Notes: generated from the sequence alone by a model not told the origin. Counted from the stretch's first letter, positions 7,969 to 17,756 are shown. The stretch is DNA of 64,000 bases from Paracoccus aestuariivivens (GCF_009711225.1 NZ_WMIE01000005.1:180240-244239), one strand, 5' to 3'. Numbers and translations: made by a program.

Positions 7969-9837
7969 GTGTTTCACGTGAAACAGTACGATGTGATTGT
8001 TATCGGCGCGGGCCATGCAGGCGTTGAGGCAGCAGCAGTAGCTGCGCGGATGGGCGTGTCTACAGCGTTAGTGACCATGAAAATTGATGACATTGGTACA
8101 ATGTCATGTAACCCAGCAATTGGTGGCCTGGGCAAGGGACATTTGGTTCGCGAGATAGACGCACTTGACGGCGTTATGGGGCGGGTCACCGATTCAGCGG
8201 GTATTCAATTCAGATTGCTAAATCGGCGAAAAGGCCCTGCGGTGCAGGGGCCTCGGGCACAAGCAGACAGATCGTTGTATCGAGCGGCCGCACGGGCCGC
8301 CGTCGAAGCTCAGCCCGGCCTAAGTGTCGTCCTCGGTGAAGTGAGTGACCTTGTCCATGGCGTTGAAGGCGTCGAAGGCGTAAGACTTGCCGACGGTCGA
8401 GAGTTGCTGGCAAAGCAAGTCGTTTTGACCACTGGAACGTTCCTCAACGGAAAAATTCACGTTGGCGAGGAAACGAAGGTTGCTGGTAGATGGGGCGGTG
8501 AGTCGTCGACCTCTCTTGCCGGCGCTTTGAAGTCGCTGTGCCTGCCGATGGGACGTCTGAAGACTGGTACACCGCCCAGGCTCGAATCCGAAAGTATCAA
8601 TTGGGATATTCTGGATGTTCAGCCTGGTGATGATGAGCCGGTCATGTTATCCTACCTCAATAGTACTCCAGTTGCACGGCAGATAAGCTGCGGGATAACC
8701 CATACAAACGCTGGAACGCATGAGATAATAACCAAGAATTTAGCGAGATCGGCTATGTATGGTGGCAGGATCGACGGGGTTGGCCCGCGATACTGCCCGT
8801 CTATTGAGGATAAAGTGGTCCGATTCGCGGATAAGAGTTCCCACCAAATTTTTCTGGAGCCCGAGGGCTTAGATTCGAACCTTGTATATCCAAACGGGAT
8901 TTCCACTTCGATGCCAGTTGAAGTGCAAATCGACTATGTACGTTCAATCCATGGATTAGAAGAGGCCGTTATCGCGCAACCGGGTTATGCGGTTGAGTAC
9001 GATTATATTGATCCACGATCGTTAACTTCGGGACTCGAGGTCAAGCTCCTGCCAGGACTATACCTTGCCGGACAGATAAACGGAACAACCGGCTACGAAG
9101 AAGCAGCCGCTCAGGGAATTGTGGCTGGTTTGAACGCGGCACGCCGGGCGCAGAATAGGTCTGCAGTGCAGTTTAGCCGATCGGAAAGCTATATTGGTGT
9201 AATGATCGATGATCTTATCACTCGCGGGGTGAGTGAGCCATATCGTATGTTTACCTCGCGTGCGGAATTCCGTTTGTCATTGCGTGCGGACAACGCGGAT
9301 CAGCGTCTAACCGGAATGGGGATGGAGCTGGGCTGTATTGGAGAGGGCCGTAGTGTCGCCTTCACTGATAAGATGAAAACTTACCGCTTCTTGCGTAATC
9401 ATTCTGAAAACACACGTTTTTCTCCAAATGAGCTAAGCATCAAGGGGATTGAAGTTAGGCAGGACGGTAATCGACGATCTCTATTTTCATTGCTGGGTCA
9501 GCATGATGTCGACAGAGAAAAGGTCGTTCTGTTGGATCAGGTGCTTGGCAGTGCTCCCATTGATATTGTGAATCAGATCTCCATTGATGCTTTGTACAAT
9601 CAATATGTTGATAGGCAGAGTCGTGATGCAGAAATGTTACGGAAAGAAGAGGGACTAAAGCTGCCAGTTGATCTCCGATACGATGAGATTCCTGGACTGT
9701 CGAACGAGTTACGTACGAAACTCAGCGTGCTCAAACCGGATAGTCTGGCTGCGGCAAGTAAAATTGAGGGTATGACGCCAGCGGCCCTTACGTTGCTGAT
9801 TTCAGCTATCCGCATTAAGGATCAGAAGACGGCATGA
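7969..9837 (+). CDS. mnmG: tRNA uridine modification enzyme MnmG (GidA)
   Basis: FAD-dependent partner of MnmE in wobble-uridine modification. The Rossmann motif [14 protein letters not shown] is near the N-terminus, followed by the family signatures [21 protein letters not shown] and [10 protein letters not shown], and the C-terminal TSRAEFRL. It has 622 residues, a normal length. The start is uncertain: GTG 7969 immediately follows the mnmE stop, and GTG 7978 would give [10 protein letters not shown]. Neither has a clear ribosome-binding site. Both lie inside a perfect parS site, so the N-terminal residues FHVKQ are dictated by the parS sequence. Confidence 0.96.
   Translation: MFHVKQYDVIVIGAGHAGVEAAAVAARMGVSTALVTMKIDDIGTMSCNPAIGGLGKGHLVREIDALDGVMGRVTDSAGIQFRLLNRRKGPAVQGPRAQADRSLYRAAARAAVEAQPGLSVVLGEVSDLVHGVEGVEGVRLADGRELLAKQVVLTTGTFLNGKIHVGEETKVAGRWGGESSTSLAGALKSLCLPMGRLKTGTPPRLESESINWDILDVQPGDDEPVMLSYLNSTPVARQISCGITHTNAGTHEIITKNLARSAMYGGRIDGVGPRYCPSIEDKVVRFADKSSHQIFLEPEGLDSNLVYPNGISTSMPVEVQIDYVRSIHGLEEAVIAQPGYAVEYDYIDPRSLTSGLEVKLLPGLYLAGQINGTTGYEEAAAQGIVAGLNAARRAQNRSAVQFSRSESYIGVMIDDLITRGVSEPYRMFTSRAEFRLSLRADNADQRLTGMGMELGCIGEGRSVAFTDKMKTYRFLRNHSENTRFSPNELSIKGIEVRQDGNRRSLFSLLGQHDVDREKVVLLDQVLGSAPIDIVNQISIDALYNQYVDRQSRDAEMLRKEEGLKLPVDLRYDEIPGLSNELRTKLSVLKPDSLAAASKIEGMTPAALTLLISAIRIKDQKTA
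7970..7985. other. parS centromere site 1
   Basis: TGTTTCACGTGAAACA, a perfect 16-base palindrome identical to the bacterial parS consensus bound by ParB. It overlaps the first codons of mnmG. The parAB genes lie 2.4 kb downstream and the probable oriC 3.2 kb upstream. Confidence 0.93.
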
Positions 9838-10415
9838 TTGTTTCACGTGAAACAGAATCGCTCGAAAAATATGCCGAGTTGATACGGAAATGGAATCCAG
9901 CCATTAATCTGGTTGCTACTTCCACGCTGCGGGATCTAAAAAATCGGCATATAGCAGACTGCCAAGAACTCGCACGACTCGCGGCTTCCGCCGACGGTAA
10001 ATGGGTCGATCTAGGCAGTGGCGGCGGATTGCCAGGCTTGATCGTTGCAATTTTCCGGCCTGAACTGTCGGTGGGGTTACTTGAGAGCGATAAGAGAAAA
10101 AGCAGCTTTCTTCGTAATGCAGCGCGCGAGTTGAATCTTCAGAACGTGATTGTCTACACCGACCGGATCGAAAAGATTGCTCCGCTATTAGCTAATTCGA
10201 TTAGTGCGCGCGCACTTGCGCCGCTGCCATTGCTGTTGTCTTATGTAGATAGACATCTTGCACTCGGGGGGAAGGCATGGCTGATGAAGGGGCGTAATTG
10301 GCAGTCCGAGGTGCAGGCCGCTCGGGCCGATTGGAATTTTGAGGTGATCTCTCATCCCAGCGCGACCGATCCGGACGCAGCAATCCTTGAAATATCGGAG
10401 CTCCGGCATGTCTGA
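9834..10415 (+). CDS. rsmG: 16S rRNA (guanine-N7) methyltransferase RsmG (GidB)
   Basis: SAM-dependent enzyme that methylates G527 of 16S rRNA. The SAM motif [12 protein letters not shown] is near residue 58, with ARALAPL further on. The 193 residues fit the family, which tends to be short in alphaproteobacteria. The ATG overlaps the mnmG stop (ATGA). The second to eighth codons carry a perfect parS site, giving the start MIVSRETE. The 3' end overlaps parA by eight bases. Confidence 0.94.
   Translation: MIVSRETESLEKYAELIRKWNPAINLVATSTLRDLKNRHIADCQELARLAASADGKWVDLGSGGGLPGLIVAIFRPELSVGLLESDKRKSSFLRNAARELNLQNVIVYTDRIEKIAPLLANSISARALAPLPLLLSYVDRHLALGGKAWLMKGRNWQSEVQAARADWNFEVISHPSATDPDAAILEISELRHV
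9839..9854. other. parS centromere site 2
   Basis: A second perfect TGTTTCACGTGAAACA, 1.87 kb from the first and 570 bases before parA. It is read in a different frame from site 1: here it encodes VSRET, whereas in mnmG it encodes FHVK. Conservation is therefore at the DNA level. Confidence 0.93.
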
Positions 10416-11184
10416 AAGCCGTATTGTTGCCGTAGCGAACCAAAAAGGTGGGGTTGGAAAAACAACAACGGCAATCAACCTGGCGGCTGCACTAGGAGAG
10501 CAGGGGCAAAGAGTTGTCGTCATCGATCTTGACCCACAAGGAAACGCATCAACTGGTCTTGGGGTGTCTCCAGAATCTAGGCCAATCACCTCCTATGATC
10601 TTTTGACAGGCGATGCGAGTTTTTCCGACTGTCTTTTACCGACGCAGTTTGAAAAACTCAGTTTGATTCCGTCTGATCGAGATCTTGCCTCCGTTGATTT
10701 TGAAGTTGCCAACCGCTCCGGACGGATGCAACTACTTCAAAAAAAAATTTCCCATGTTGCGGATTTCGATTTCATCCTGATCGACTGTCCTCCGGCTCTG
10801 GGTCTGCTCACGTTGAATGCAATGGTTGCCGCTGACAGCGTTTTGGTCCCATTGCAAGCTGAGTTCTACGCCTTGGAGGGGTTGTCGCAACTTCTCATGA
10901 CGGTCCGAGAAGTTCGTCAGGCAGCCAATCCTGATCTACGGATTGAAGGTGTCCTGCTGACTATGTCAGATAACCGGAACAATCTTTCGCAGCAAGTCGA
11001 GGCCGACGCCAGAAACACCTTGTCTGGGTTGGTTTATAATACCGTCATTCCGCGAAATGTTCGCTTGTCCGAGGCGCCGTCTCACGCGATGCCGGTGCTA
11101 CAGTACGATTCGAACTCAAAGGGCAGCATCGCGTACCGCGAGTTGGCCAAAGAATTTCTTTCGAGACAGTTTGTCGCGGCCTAG
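10408..11184 (+). CDS. parA: Chromosome partitioning ATPase ParA (Soj)
   Basis: Deviant-Walker ATPase that moves ParB-parS complexes during chromosome segregation. NQKGGVGKTTTAINLA is at the N-terminus, followed by IDLDPQGNASTGL and the Walker B stretch LIDCPPALG. The 258 residues are typical. The start ATG 10408 lies inside the end of rsmG, and parB follows after nine bases. Chromosomal origin is supported by the neighbours (rsmG, mnmG) and the two parS sites. Confidence 0.96.
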   Translation: MSESRIVAVANQKGGVGKTTTAINLAAALGEQGQRVVVIDLDPQGNASTGLGVSPESRPITSYDLLTGDASFSDCLLPTQFEKLSLIPSDRDLASVDFEVANRSGRMQLLQKKISHVADFDFILIDCPPALGLLTLNAMVAADSVLVPLQAEFYALEGLSQLLMTVREVRQAANPDLRIEGVLLTMSDNRNNLSQQVEADARNTLSGLVYNTVIPRNVRLSEAPSHAMPVLQYDSNSKGSIAYRELAKEFLSRQFVAA

Positions 11185-11193
11185 GGAGTGAAA

Positions 11194-12069
11194 ATGTCCG
11201 AGAACAGAGCAGAAAAACGGGGGCTAGGGCGCGGGTTGTCAGCACTAATGGCGGATGTCGATCTTATACCTTCGGATCGACCGGTTCCGAGGCAGGTTTT
11301 GCCGGTCGAGCAGATTACCCCGAACCCAGATCAACCAAGGCGAAGCTTTGCGCCAGAATCCTTGCAAGAACTGGCGAGTTCGCTTCGGGCCAAAGGTGTC
11401 TTGCAACCCTTGATCGTTCGTCCGCATCCGAATGATCGCGGACTCTTTCAAATTGTTGCTGGTGAACGTCGTTGGCGGGCAGCTCAGATTGCACAACTGC
11501 ATGAAGTTCCGGTTATCGTTCGTGATCTGAATGATACCGAAGTTCTTGAGGTTGCAATTGTCGAGAACATTCAACGTTCCGATCTGAACGCGATCGAGGA
11601 GGCCGCGTCCTATCGGCAGTTGATGGATCGGTTCGGGCACACTCAAGAAAAATTGGGCGAGGCGCTAAACAAAAGTCGTAGCCATATTGCCAATTTGCTT
11701 CGTCTTCTGAACCTGCCCGAACAAGTTCAGGCTTGGCTGAAGGAAGGAAAGCTTACTGCTGGTCATGCACGTGCCCTTATTACTGCGCAGAACGCGGTAG
11801 AATTGGCCCGTCGAGTCATCGACAAGAATCTCTCGGTGCGGGAAACCGAGGAGCTTGTCCGTCGCCAGGCAGAAGGCGCGAAGCAGAAGCCGGCGCGGCA
11901 GGCCCCTGAAAAGGACGCAGATACCCGTGCCCTCGAAGGGGATCTGTCGGCACATCTGCGGATGAAAGTTACGATCAACCATGCCGGTCAGGATGGTGGA
12001 CAGCTGGTGATTTCTTACAAAGATCTTGATCAACTTGATCAGCTTTGTCAGCTATTGGGTAATCAATAG
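11194..12069 (+). CDS. parB: Chromosome partitioning protein ParB (Spo0J)
   Basis: CTP-dependent clamp that loads at parS. The 291 residues contain the N-terminal GLGRGLSAL motif that stimulates ParA, PNPDQPRRSF, the CTP-binding GERRWRAA box, ENIQRSDLNAIEEA, a helix-turn-helix region (QEKLGEALNKSRSHIANLLRL), and a C-terminal dimerisation domain. ATG 11194 is chosen over GTG 11188 because AGGGAG (11183-11188) is then well placed. Its likely targets are the parS sites at 7970 and 9839. Confidence 0.95.
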   Translation: MSENRAEKRGLGRGLSALMADVDLIPSDRPVPRQVLPVEQITPNPDQPRRSFAPESLQELASSLRAKGVLQPLIVRPHPNDRGLFQIVAGERRWRAAQIAQLHEVPVIVRDLNDTEVLEVAIVENIQRSDLNAIEEAASYRQLMDRFGHTQEKLGEALNKSRSHIANLLRLLNLPEQVQAWLKEGKLTAGHARALITAQNAVELARRVIDKNLSVRETEELVRRQAEGAKQKPARQAPEKDADTRALEGDLSAHLRMKVTINHAGQDGGQLVISYKDLDQLDQLCQLLGNQ

Positions 12070-12112
12070 CACATATATTGAGTGCTTCCCTTGCTTCTAT
12101 ACTAAATGTAGA

Positions 12113-12138
12113 GAGGCCCCGGAATTTTCCGGGACCTC
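12113..12138. terminator. Hairpin between convergent parB and grpE
   Basis: GAGG-C-CCCGGAA / TTCCGGG-A-CCTC forms an almost perfect stem with one internal mismatch. It lies between the 3' ends of parB and grpE, and could act in both directions. There is no strong T-run on either side, so termination may be partial or assisted. Confidence 0.6.
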
Positions 12139-12151
12139 GTATTACGCTCGA

Positions 12152-12697
12152 TCAGTTGGCCGGAGACGAGCTAACCCCGACCTTTGCGGGTCGTAGCAAC
12201 CGGTCATGCAACATGAAGCCGTGGCCCATCACCTGAATGATGTTTCCGGAAATGGTGCCAGGAACCGGAGCCTCGAACATCGCTTCGTGCTGGAGCGGAT
12301 CAAATCTGTCGCCGATCGCGGGGGTGATCACGTTGATGCCGTGCTTGGCAAAGACGTTGCTCAACTCGCGCAGAGTCAGCTCGACGCCTTCGATCAGTGC
12401 GCCGGTCGCATCCCGTTGTTCGTCCGTGACTGTATCAAGGGCGCGGGACAGGGCGTCATAAACCGGCAGAAGGTCGCGTGCCAGACGCGAGCCGCCGTAT
12501 TGCTCGGCCTCGCGGCGCTCTTTGTCGGCACGCTTGCGGGCATTGTCCGCATCGGCCAGAGCGCGCATGAATTTGTCCTGCAGGGCATCCCGCTCGGCGA
12601 TCAGGGTATCGATCTCCGAGGTGTCCTCGACGGCTTCGTCCAGCGGGCTGGTAATATCTTCGCCTTCTGTCAGGCCGTTGGGGTACTCGTTGGTCAT
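12152..12697 (-). CDS. grpE: Heat shock protein GrpE
   Basis: Nucleotide exchange factor for DnaK. The 181 residues have an acidic, disordered N-terminus, then a long helix (DALQDKFMRALADADNARKRADKERREAE), and the C-terminal beta domain ending near HEAMFEAPVPGTISGNIIQVMGHGFMLHDRLLRPAKVGV. ATG 12697 is used; a longer in-frame version would overlap hrcA. It starts four bases after the hrcA stop, so the pair is an operon, probably controlled by HrcA or the heat-shock sigma factor. Confidence 0.95.
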   Translation of the reverse strand: MTNEYPNGLTEGEDITSPLDEAVEDTSEIDTLIAERDALQDKFMRALADADNARKRADKERREAEQYGGSRLARDLLPVYDALSRALDTVTDEQRDATGALIEGVELTLRELSNVFAKHGINVITPAIGDRFDPLQHEAMFEAPVPGTISGNIIQVMGHGFMLHDRLLRPAKVGVSSSPAN

Positions 12698-12701
12698 GTC
12701 C

Positions 12702-13757
12702 TTATCCTTTCCGGCCGGCAATCATCCGGCCGACGAGCTGAGCGGTGTAATCGACGATCGGTACGATTCTTCCATAATTAAGCCTGGTGGGCCCAATTAC
12801 TCCAACCGCGCCGACGATCTTTCGGTCGGCATTCATATAGGGTGAAACGACGAGAGATGAACCAGAAAGTGAAAAAAGCTTGTTCTCCGAGCCGATGAAA
12901 ATTCGGACTCCTTCACCGTGTTCGGCCAATTCCAAGAATTCGGCAATATCGCGTTTGCGTTCAAGGTCATCGAACAGCGTTCGTACCCGATCCAGATCGG
13001 CCAATTCATGCGCCAGCAAGTTTGCCCGACCGCGTACGATCAACCTTGGATCGGTCGAGTCGCCATCCCACATCGCCAAGCCCGACGCGATCAGTTCGGC
13101 AGCCATCAGATCCAGTTTCTGACGGCTTGCTTCGATCTCGCGCGAGATACCGCTGCGCAGATCGCTTAGTGTCCGTCCTTCCGCAACTGCATTCAGGAAG
13201 TTGGCCGCTTCACGCATCGAACTGGCGGTATGGCCGGGCGGCGGGTTGAAGACCCGGTTCTCGACCCGGCCATCCGCAAAGACCAGCACGACCAGCGCAC
13301 GATCCGGCGCAAGACTGACGAATTCGATATGCCGAACAGGCGCTTCGTGTTTTGGCATCAGTACCAGCGAGGCGCCTTGCGTCAGGTTTGACAGCGCCAT
13401 GCTGACGCGATCAAGCATCGCGCCAGTATCTCCGCTTTCGTTGCCGAGTGTTTCGTTGATCATTTCGCGATCAGTCATCGAAACAGGGCCTGCTTCCATC
13501 AACCCGTCGACAAACAGTCGTAGCCCCAGTTGGGTCGGCATCCTTCCGGCTGAGACATGCGGATGATCCAGCAGCCCCAGATGCTCAAGATCCTGCATGA
13601 CGTTGCGGATCGTCGCGGCGCTGATCTTTTCGGTCAGGTCGCGGGTCAATGTGCGCGATCCGACGGGCTCACCGGTCGCAAGATAGGATTCCACCACCCT
13701 GCGGAAGACTTCACGCGAGCGGTCGTTCAGGTCGGAAAGAAGCGCGGTATCGGGCAT
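12702..13757 (-). CDS. hrcA: Heat-inducible transcription repressor HrcA
   Basis: Repressor that binds CIRCE operators of chaperone genes and is kept active by GroEL. The N-terminal winged helix is visible (REVFRRVVESYLATGEPVGS...ISAATIRNVMQDLEHLGLL), followed by the GAF-like domain and the C-terminal segment GAVGVIGPTRLNYGRIVPIVDY. It has 351 residues from ATG 13757; an in-frame TTG six bases upstream is possible. No CIRCE operator was found in the short gap to rph. Confidence 0.95.
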   Translation of the reverse strand: MPDTALLSDLNDRSREVFRRVVESYLATGEPVGSRTLTRDLTEKISAATIRNVMQDLEHLGLLDHPHVSAGRMPTQLGLRLFVDGLMEAGPVSMTDREMINETLGNESGDTGAMLDRVSMALSNLTQGASLVLMPKHEAPVRHIEFVSLAPDRALVVLVFADGRVENRVFNPPPGHTASSMREAANFLNAVAEGRTLSDLRSGISREIEASRQKLDLMAAELIASGLAMWDGDSTDPRLIVRGRANLLAHELADLDRVRTLFDDLERKRDIAEFLELAEHGEGVRIFIGSENKLFSLSGSSLVVSPYMNADRKIVGAVGVIGPTRLNYGRIVPIVDYTAQLVGRMIAGRKG

Positions 13758-13842
13758 GGTCAATCAGTTTGATGGGTAACGGGTTGCGGTCAGGGGCAGG
13801 CGACCTGTATTTGAACAGCAAAACCCCCGAAAGGAACGACCG

Positions 13843-14556
13843 ATGCGACCCTCTGGCCGGAATTTAAGCGATATGCGTCCGATTTCAATCGAAACGGGTG
13901 TAATGCGACACGCCGAGGGCTCGTGCCTGATCTCTTGCGGGGACACCAAGGTGCTTTGCTCGGCCACGATCGAGGAAAAGGCACCGCCTTTCCTGAAAGG
14001 GTCGGGGCAGGGTTGGGTGACTGCTGAATACGGCATGCTTCCCCGCGCCACCAACTCCCGCAACCGCCGCGAGGCGGCGACTGGCAAGCAATCCGGACGT
14101 ACCCAAGAAATCCAACGCCTGATCGGCCGTGCGCTCCGCGCCGGTGTCGACCGCCGTGCATTGGGCGAACGCCAGATCGTCATCGACTGTGACGTCATTC
14201 AGGCCGATGGCGGAACCCGCTGTGCATCGATCACGGGCGGATGGGTCGCGCTGCGACTGGCGGTGAACAAGCTTTTGAAAGCCGGCGTCATCACAACCGA
14301 TCCGATCATGGACCATGTCGCGGCTGTTTCATGTGGTATCTACGCCGGTCAGTCGGTTCTGGATCTGGACTATGCCGAAGACAGCGAGGCAGGCACGGAC
14401 GGCAACTTCATCCTGACCGGTTCGGGACGCCTGATCGAGGTGCAGATGTCGGCAGAAGGCGCGACCTTCTCGCGTCCTCAAATGAACGAGTTGCTGGATC
14501 TGGCCGAGACCGGAGTCGCCGAACTGGTCAGCGCCCAGAAAGAGGCGACCGCATGA
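13843..14556 (+). CDS. rph: Ribonuclease PH
   Basis: Phosphorolytic 3'-5' exoribonuclease that trims tRNA 3' ends. The 237 residues carry the family signatures MRPSGR at the start, [54 protein letters not shown] and the [20 protein letters not shown]-terminal part. It is divergent from hrcA with 85 bases between starts, and its end overlaps rdgB (ATGA). Confidence 0.97.
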   Translation: MRPSGRNLSDMRPISIETGVMRHAEGSCLISCGDTKVLCSATIEEKAPPFLKGSGQGWVTAEYGMLPRATNSRNRREAATGKQSGRTQEIQRLIGRALRAGVDRRALGERQIVIDCDVIQADGGTRCASITGGWVALRLAVNKLLKAGVITTDPIMDHVAAVSCGIYAGQSVLDLDYAEDSEAGTDGNFILTGSGRLIEVQMSAEGATFSRPQMNELLDLAETGVAELVSAQKEATA

Positions 14557-15158
14557 GAAAGCTTACCGAACGGAAGCTTCTGGTTGCGACCCATAATGCG
14601 GGCAAGCTGGAAGAAATCCGCGCCATGATGGCTCCGCATGGGATCGAGGTCACTTCGGCTGGCGAGATGGGATTGGCTGAACCCGACGAAACCGAAGACA
14701 GTTTCATCGGCAATGCCCGGATCAAGGCTCGCGCCGCCGTTCAGGCGACCGGCCTTCCTGTGCTGGCCGATGATAGCGGGATTACCGTTGACGGTCTTGA
14801 TGGTGCTCCAGGCGTCTATACTGCCGACTGGGCTGAAACTCCGAACGGGCGCGACTTCATGCAGGCGATGTCGCGGACATGGAGCGAGTTGGACGAACGC
14901 AATATCCCTGAACCGCGGACTGCCCAGTTTCGCGCAACGCTGATGTTGATGTGGCCCGACGGGCACGAGGAGATCTTCGAGGGCATCGCGCCGGGTCACC
15001 TGATATGGCCGCCGCGCGGCGCGCAGGGCCATGGCTACGACCCGATCTTCGTCCCCGATGGCCATGACGTGACATTTGCCGAGATGCCGTCCGAGGAAAA
15101 AAACCGTATCAGCCATCGTGCAGACGCCTTCCGCAAGTTGGAGGCAACCTTTGCATAG
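14553..15158 (+). CDS. rdgB: Non-canonical purine NTP pyrophosphatase (RdgB/HAM1)
   Basis: Hydrolyses ITP, dITP and XTP to keep them out of nucleic acids. Seen are [17 protein letters not shown] at the N-terminus, the ADDSGI motif, and the C-terminal [12 protein letters not shown] and [14 protein letters not shown]. The 201 residues match the family. ATG overlaps the rph stop. The 3' end overlaps the start of the RidA-like gene by eight bases. Confidence 0.96.
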   Translation: MRKLTERKLLVATHNAGKLEEIRAMMAPHGIEVTSAGEMGLAEPDETEDSFIGNARIKARAAVQATGLPVLADDSGITVDGLDGAPGVYTADWAETPNGRDFMQAMSRTWSELDERNIPEPRTAQFRATLMLMWPDGHEEIFEGIAPGHLIWPPRGAQGHGYDPIFVPDGHDVTFAEMPSEEKNRISHRADAFRKLEATFA

Positions 15159-15525
15159 GATTTCGACCGGATCACTGTTCGAGACGGCGCTGGGGTATAG
15201 TCGCGCCGTCGTCAAAGGTCCGTGGTGCTTCGTTTCGGGCACAACCGGCTATGACTATGCGGCGATGCAGATGCCCGACAGCGCCGCCGAGCAAGCGCGC
15301 AATGCTTTCGCCACGATCTTTTCAACGCTTGAAAAGGCCGGCTTCGCGCCCGATGACATTGTGCGCGTGCAGTACACGATCACCGATCCCGCACTGGTTG
15401 ACGAAATTGCGCCGGTATTGGGTGAAGCGATGAAGCTTGCGTTACCTGCTGCGACAATGGTTGTCGCGGGACTGATCAGACCCGAAATGAAGGTCGAGAT
15501 CGAAGTTACCGCGTTCAGGGAATGA
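15151..15525 (+). CDS. RidA/YjgF family protein
   Basis: Member of the RidA (YjgF/YER057c/UK114) family. Family members deaminate reactive enamine/imine intermediates, but this sequence (GYSRAVVKGPWCFVSGTTGYD...VVAGLIRPEMKVEIEVTAFRE) is nearer the RidA-like subgroups than to classical RidA, so the substrate is open. No ATG exists before the conserved region. TTG 15151 is the start, supported by GGAGG at 15140-15144. It overlaps rdgB by eight bases and hemW by four, giving 124 residues inside a tightly packed operon. Confidence 0.85.
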   Translation: MHRISTGSLFETALGYSRAVVKGPWCFVSGTTGYDYAAMQMPDSAAEQARNAFATIFSTLEKAGFAPDDIVRVQYTITDPALVDEIAPVLGEAMKLALPAATMVVAGLIRPEMKVEIEVTAFRE

Positions 15526-16712
15526 CAGCCACAGCAGCCATCACCACGACAGCCCCCGTCGCCGAAGATTGGCGGGCCGGGGGCTTTGCCTTGTATGTGC
15601 ATTGGCCGTTTTGCGCCTCGAAATGTCCATATTGCGACTTCAACAGTCACGTTTCGGCGACAGTCGACCAAAGCCGATGGCTCGAGGCTTATCGCGTCGA
15701 ACTGGCCCGGATTGGTCGCGAGGTTCCGGGAAGGGTGCTCAACAGCATCTTTTTCGGTGGCGGTACACCCAGCCTGATGGCACCGGAAACGGTTGCGGGC
15801 GTAATCGAAGCGGCCCGCGTTGTCTGGCCTTTTGCCAACAATATAGAAATCACGCTCGAGGCCAATCCGACCAGCGTCGAGATGGGACGTTTCCGCGCCT
15901 ATGCCGATGCGGGCGTGAATCGCGTCTCGATGGGAATGCAGGCGCTTAACGATGAGGATCTTCGGCGACTTGGCAGGATGCATAGCGTTGCCGAGGGGCG
16001 CGCGGCCTTTGATATCGCGCGCGAATGTTTCACGCGTGTCAGCTTCGATCTGATCTATGCGCGTCAGGATCAGGATCGCGCGCATTGGCGGCGCGAGTTG
16101 TCCGAGGCGCTTTCGATGGCCGTCGATCACCTGTCCGCCTATCAGTTGACCATCGAACCGGGAACGGCCTTTGGTGCGCGCCACGCGAAAGGTGGGCTCA
16201 AGGGCCTTCCCGATGATGATCTGTCCGCGGATATGTATCAGGACACGCAGGAAATCTGCGCTGAGGCAGGAATGCCGACATATGAGATATCGAACCATGC
16301 TCGCCCCGGTGCGGAAAGTCTGCATAATCTGGTCTATTGGCGGCAGGGCGATTGGGCTGCGGTCGGTCCGGGCGCACATGGCCGCCTGACGCTACCCTCG
16401 GGCCGTTGGGCGACCGAGGCCCATCGCGCCCCCGGCGCATGGCTGGATGCCGTCGAGCGTCTTGGCAACGGTGACAGCGTGCGCGATCTTCTGAGCCTGT
16501 CCGATCGTGCGGTCGAATACCTGTTGATGTCGCTGCGCCTGACCGAAGGCATGGAGATTTCACGCTACGTTGGTCATGGTGCGACACTGCCACAAGGACA
16601 GTTAAAGGATCTGATCGGGCTTGGATTGGTTACGGTTCAGGGGGACCGGCTTGCGGCGACCGAAGCGGGTCGACCGGTACTGAATGGAATCCTGCGGGAG
16701 CTGGCTGAATAA
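15522..16712 (+). CDS. hemW: Radical SAM heme chaperone HemW
   Basis: HemN-like radical SAM protein. HemW binds heme and is thought to deliver it to membrane hemoproteins; it is often mislabelled coproporphyrinogen oxidase. The cluster motif is Cys31-x3-Cys35-x2-Cys38 (PFCASKCPYCDF). FFGGGTPSLM, RVSMGMQALND and the C-terminal LHNLVYWRQGDW region are all present. The 396 residues fit HemW, which is shorter than HemN. ATG overlaps the stop of the RidA-like gene. Confidence 0.93.
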   Translation: MTATAAITTTAPVAEDWRAGGFALYVHWPFCASKCPYCDFNSHVSATVDQSRWLEAYRVELARIGREVPGRVLNSIFFGGGTPSLMAPETVAGVIEAARVVWPFANNIEITLEANPTSVEMGRFRAYADAGVNRVSMGMQALNDEDLRRLGRMHSVAEGRAAFDIARECFTRVSFDLIYARQDQDRAHWRRELSEALSMAVDHLSAYQLTIEPGTAFGARHAKGGLKGLPDDDLSADMYQDTQEICAEAGMPTYEISNHARPGAESLHNLVYWRQGDWAAVGPGAHGRLTLPSGRWATEAHRAPGAWLDAVERLGNGDSVRDLLSLSDRAVEYLLMSLRLTEGMEISRYVGHGATLPQGQLKDLIGLGLVTVQGDRLAATEAGRPVLNGILRELAE

Positions 16713-16713
16713 G

Positions 16714-17067
16714 ATGCGTTTCCTTTGGCTTGCCGTTGGTTGGCTATCCCTGACAATCGGTGTGATCGGAGCGATTCTGCCGGTCATGCCGACCGTACCG
16801 TTTCTTTTGGTGGCCGTTTGGGCCTTTGCGAAATCCTCTCCGCGACTTGGCGCGCGGATCATGCGCCATCCGACCTTTGGTCCGCCCATCCGCGATTGGC
16901 GCAAGCGCGGGGTGGTGGGGCGGTCTGCTAAAATCTGGGCTACGCTGGCTATGGGCTGTGGTGTGGGCTGGTCACTATGGCTAGGCCTTGATCCCCGCCT
17001 GATTGCTGGACAGGCCTTGATCTGTAGCGCCGTCGCGCTTTGGCTGGTCACCCGTCCCGAGGTCTGA
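16714..17067 (+). CDS. DUF454 (YbaN) family inner membrane protein
   Basis: Small membrane protein of 117 residues with the DUF454 pattern: a first helix pair around [35 protein letters not shown], the soluble stretch [17 protein letters not shown], and two further helices. Function is unknown in the family. ATG 16714 follows the hemW stop by one base, so it is the last gene of the rph operon. Confidence 0.85.
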   Translation: MRFLWLAVGWLSLTIGVIGAILPVMPTVPFLLVAVWAFAKSSPRLGARIMRHPTFGPPIRDWRKRGVVGRSAKIWATLAMGCGVGWSLWLGLDPRLIAGQALICSAVALWLVTRPEV

Positions 17068-17171
17068 TCCCAAGGATTACAACCTTTTGCCCACTTGTGT
17101 GCCCGACTACGCAGCGCAAACTGCGCTCACTGAGGCCGGTCTGGGCCCAGGGTCTATCGGGAGGGAAGACC

Positions 17172-17756
17172 ATGAGCGACACTTCCGGGGTAAAGATTCA
17201 CCCCGCTGTTGATAACGGCATCAAACCGGCCACGCCAGGCTTCGCGGGCGGCGAGCTTCATTGCAAATGCACGTCGAATCCGGTTCGCGTGGCGGTAAAG
17301 TCCCAAACCGCCCATAATCACGTCTGCGGCTGCACAAAATGCTGGAAGCCCGATGGTGCCGTCTTCTCGCAGATCGCTGTCGTTGGCCGTGATTCGGTCG
17401 AGGTTATCAGCGGCGCCGAGAAGCTCGAGATCGTGAATGCTGACGCTCCGATCCAGCGCTACCGCTGCAAGGATTGCGGCGTGCATATGTATGGCCGCAT
17501 CGAAAATACCGGACATCCGTTCTACGGGCTGGATTTCGTCCATACCGAACTGTCCGATCAGGGCGGCTGGTCTGCACCCGAATTTGCCGCATTCGTCAGC
17601 TCGATCATTGAATCCGGTGTCGATCCCAGCCGCATGGCGGGCATCCGCGCGCGTCTTAAAGAACTGGGGCTCGAGCCCTATGACGCGCTTTCGCCGCCGC
17701 TGATGGACGCCATCGCGACGCATATTGCCAAGAAATCTGGCGCACTCCCGGCTTGA
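17172..17756 (+). CDS. gfa: Glutathione-dependent formaldehyde-activating enzyme
   Basis: Zinc protein proposed to speed the joining of formaldehyde and glutathione into S-hydroxymethylglutathione. The 194 residues have Cys31 and Cys33, Cys52, Cys54 and Cys57, and Cys99 and Cys102, the same spacing as I recall for the Paracoccus denitrificans protein. The start ATG is preceded by a GGGAGGGAAG ribosome-binding site. It lies 132 bases before flhA on the same strand, matching the known Paracoccus order, and so feeds the formaldehyde dehydrogenase directly. Confidence 0.95.
   Translation: MSDTSGVKIHPAVDNGIKPATPGFAGGELHCKCTSNPVRVAVKSQTAHNHVCGCTKCWKPDGAVFSQIAVVGRDSVEVISGAEKLEIVNADAPIQRYRCKDCGVHMYGRIENTGHPFYGLDFVHTELSDQGGWSAPEFAAFVSSIIESGVDPSRMAGIRARLKELGLEPYDALSPPLMDAIATHIAKKSGALPA

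Noticed and set aside
12067..12086. CIRCE-like AGCAC...GTGCT repeat after parB, near hrcA and grpE
   Set aside because: Arms are only five bases, the spacing does not match the CIRCE consensus, and it lies downstream, not upstream, of the heat-shock genes.
16026..16041. TGTTTCACGCGTGTCA inside hemW as a third parS site
   Set aside because: The right half departs from the GTGAAACA arm at several positions; coding sequence explains it.
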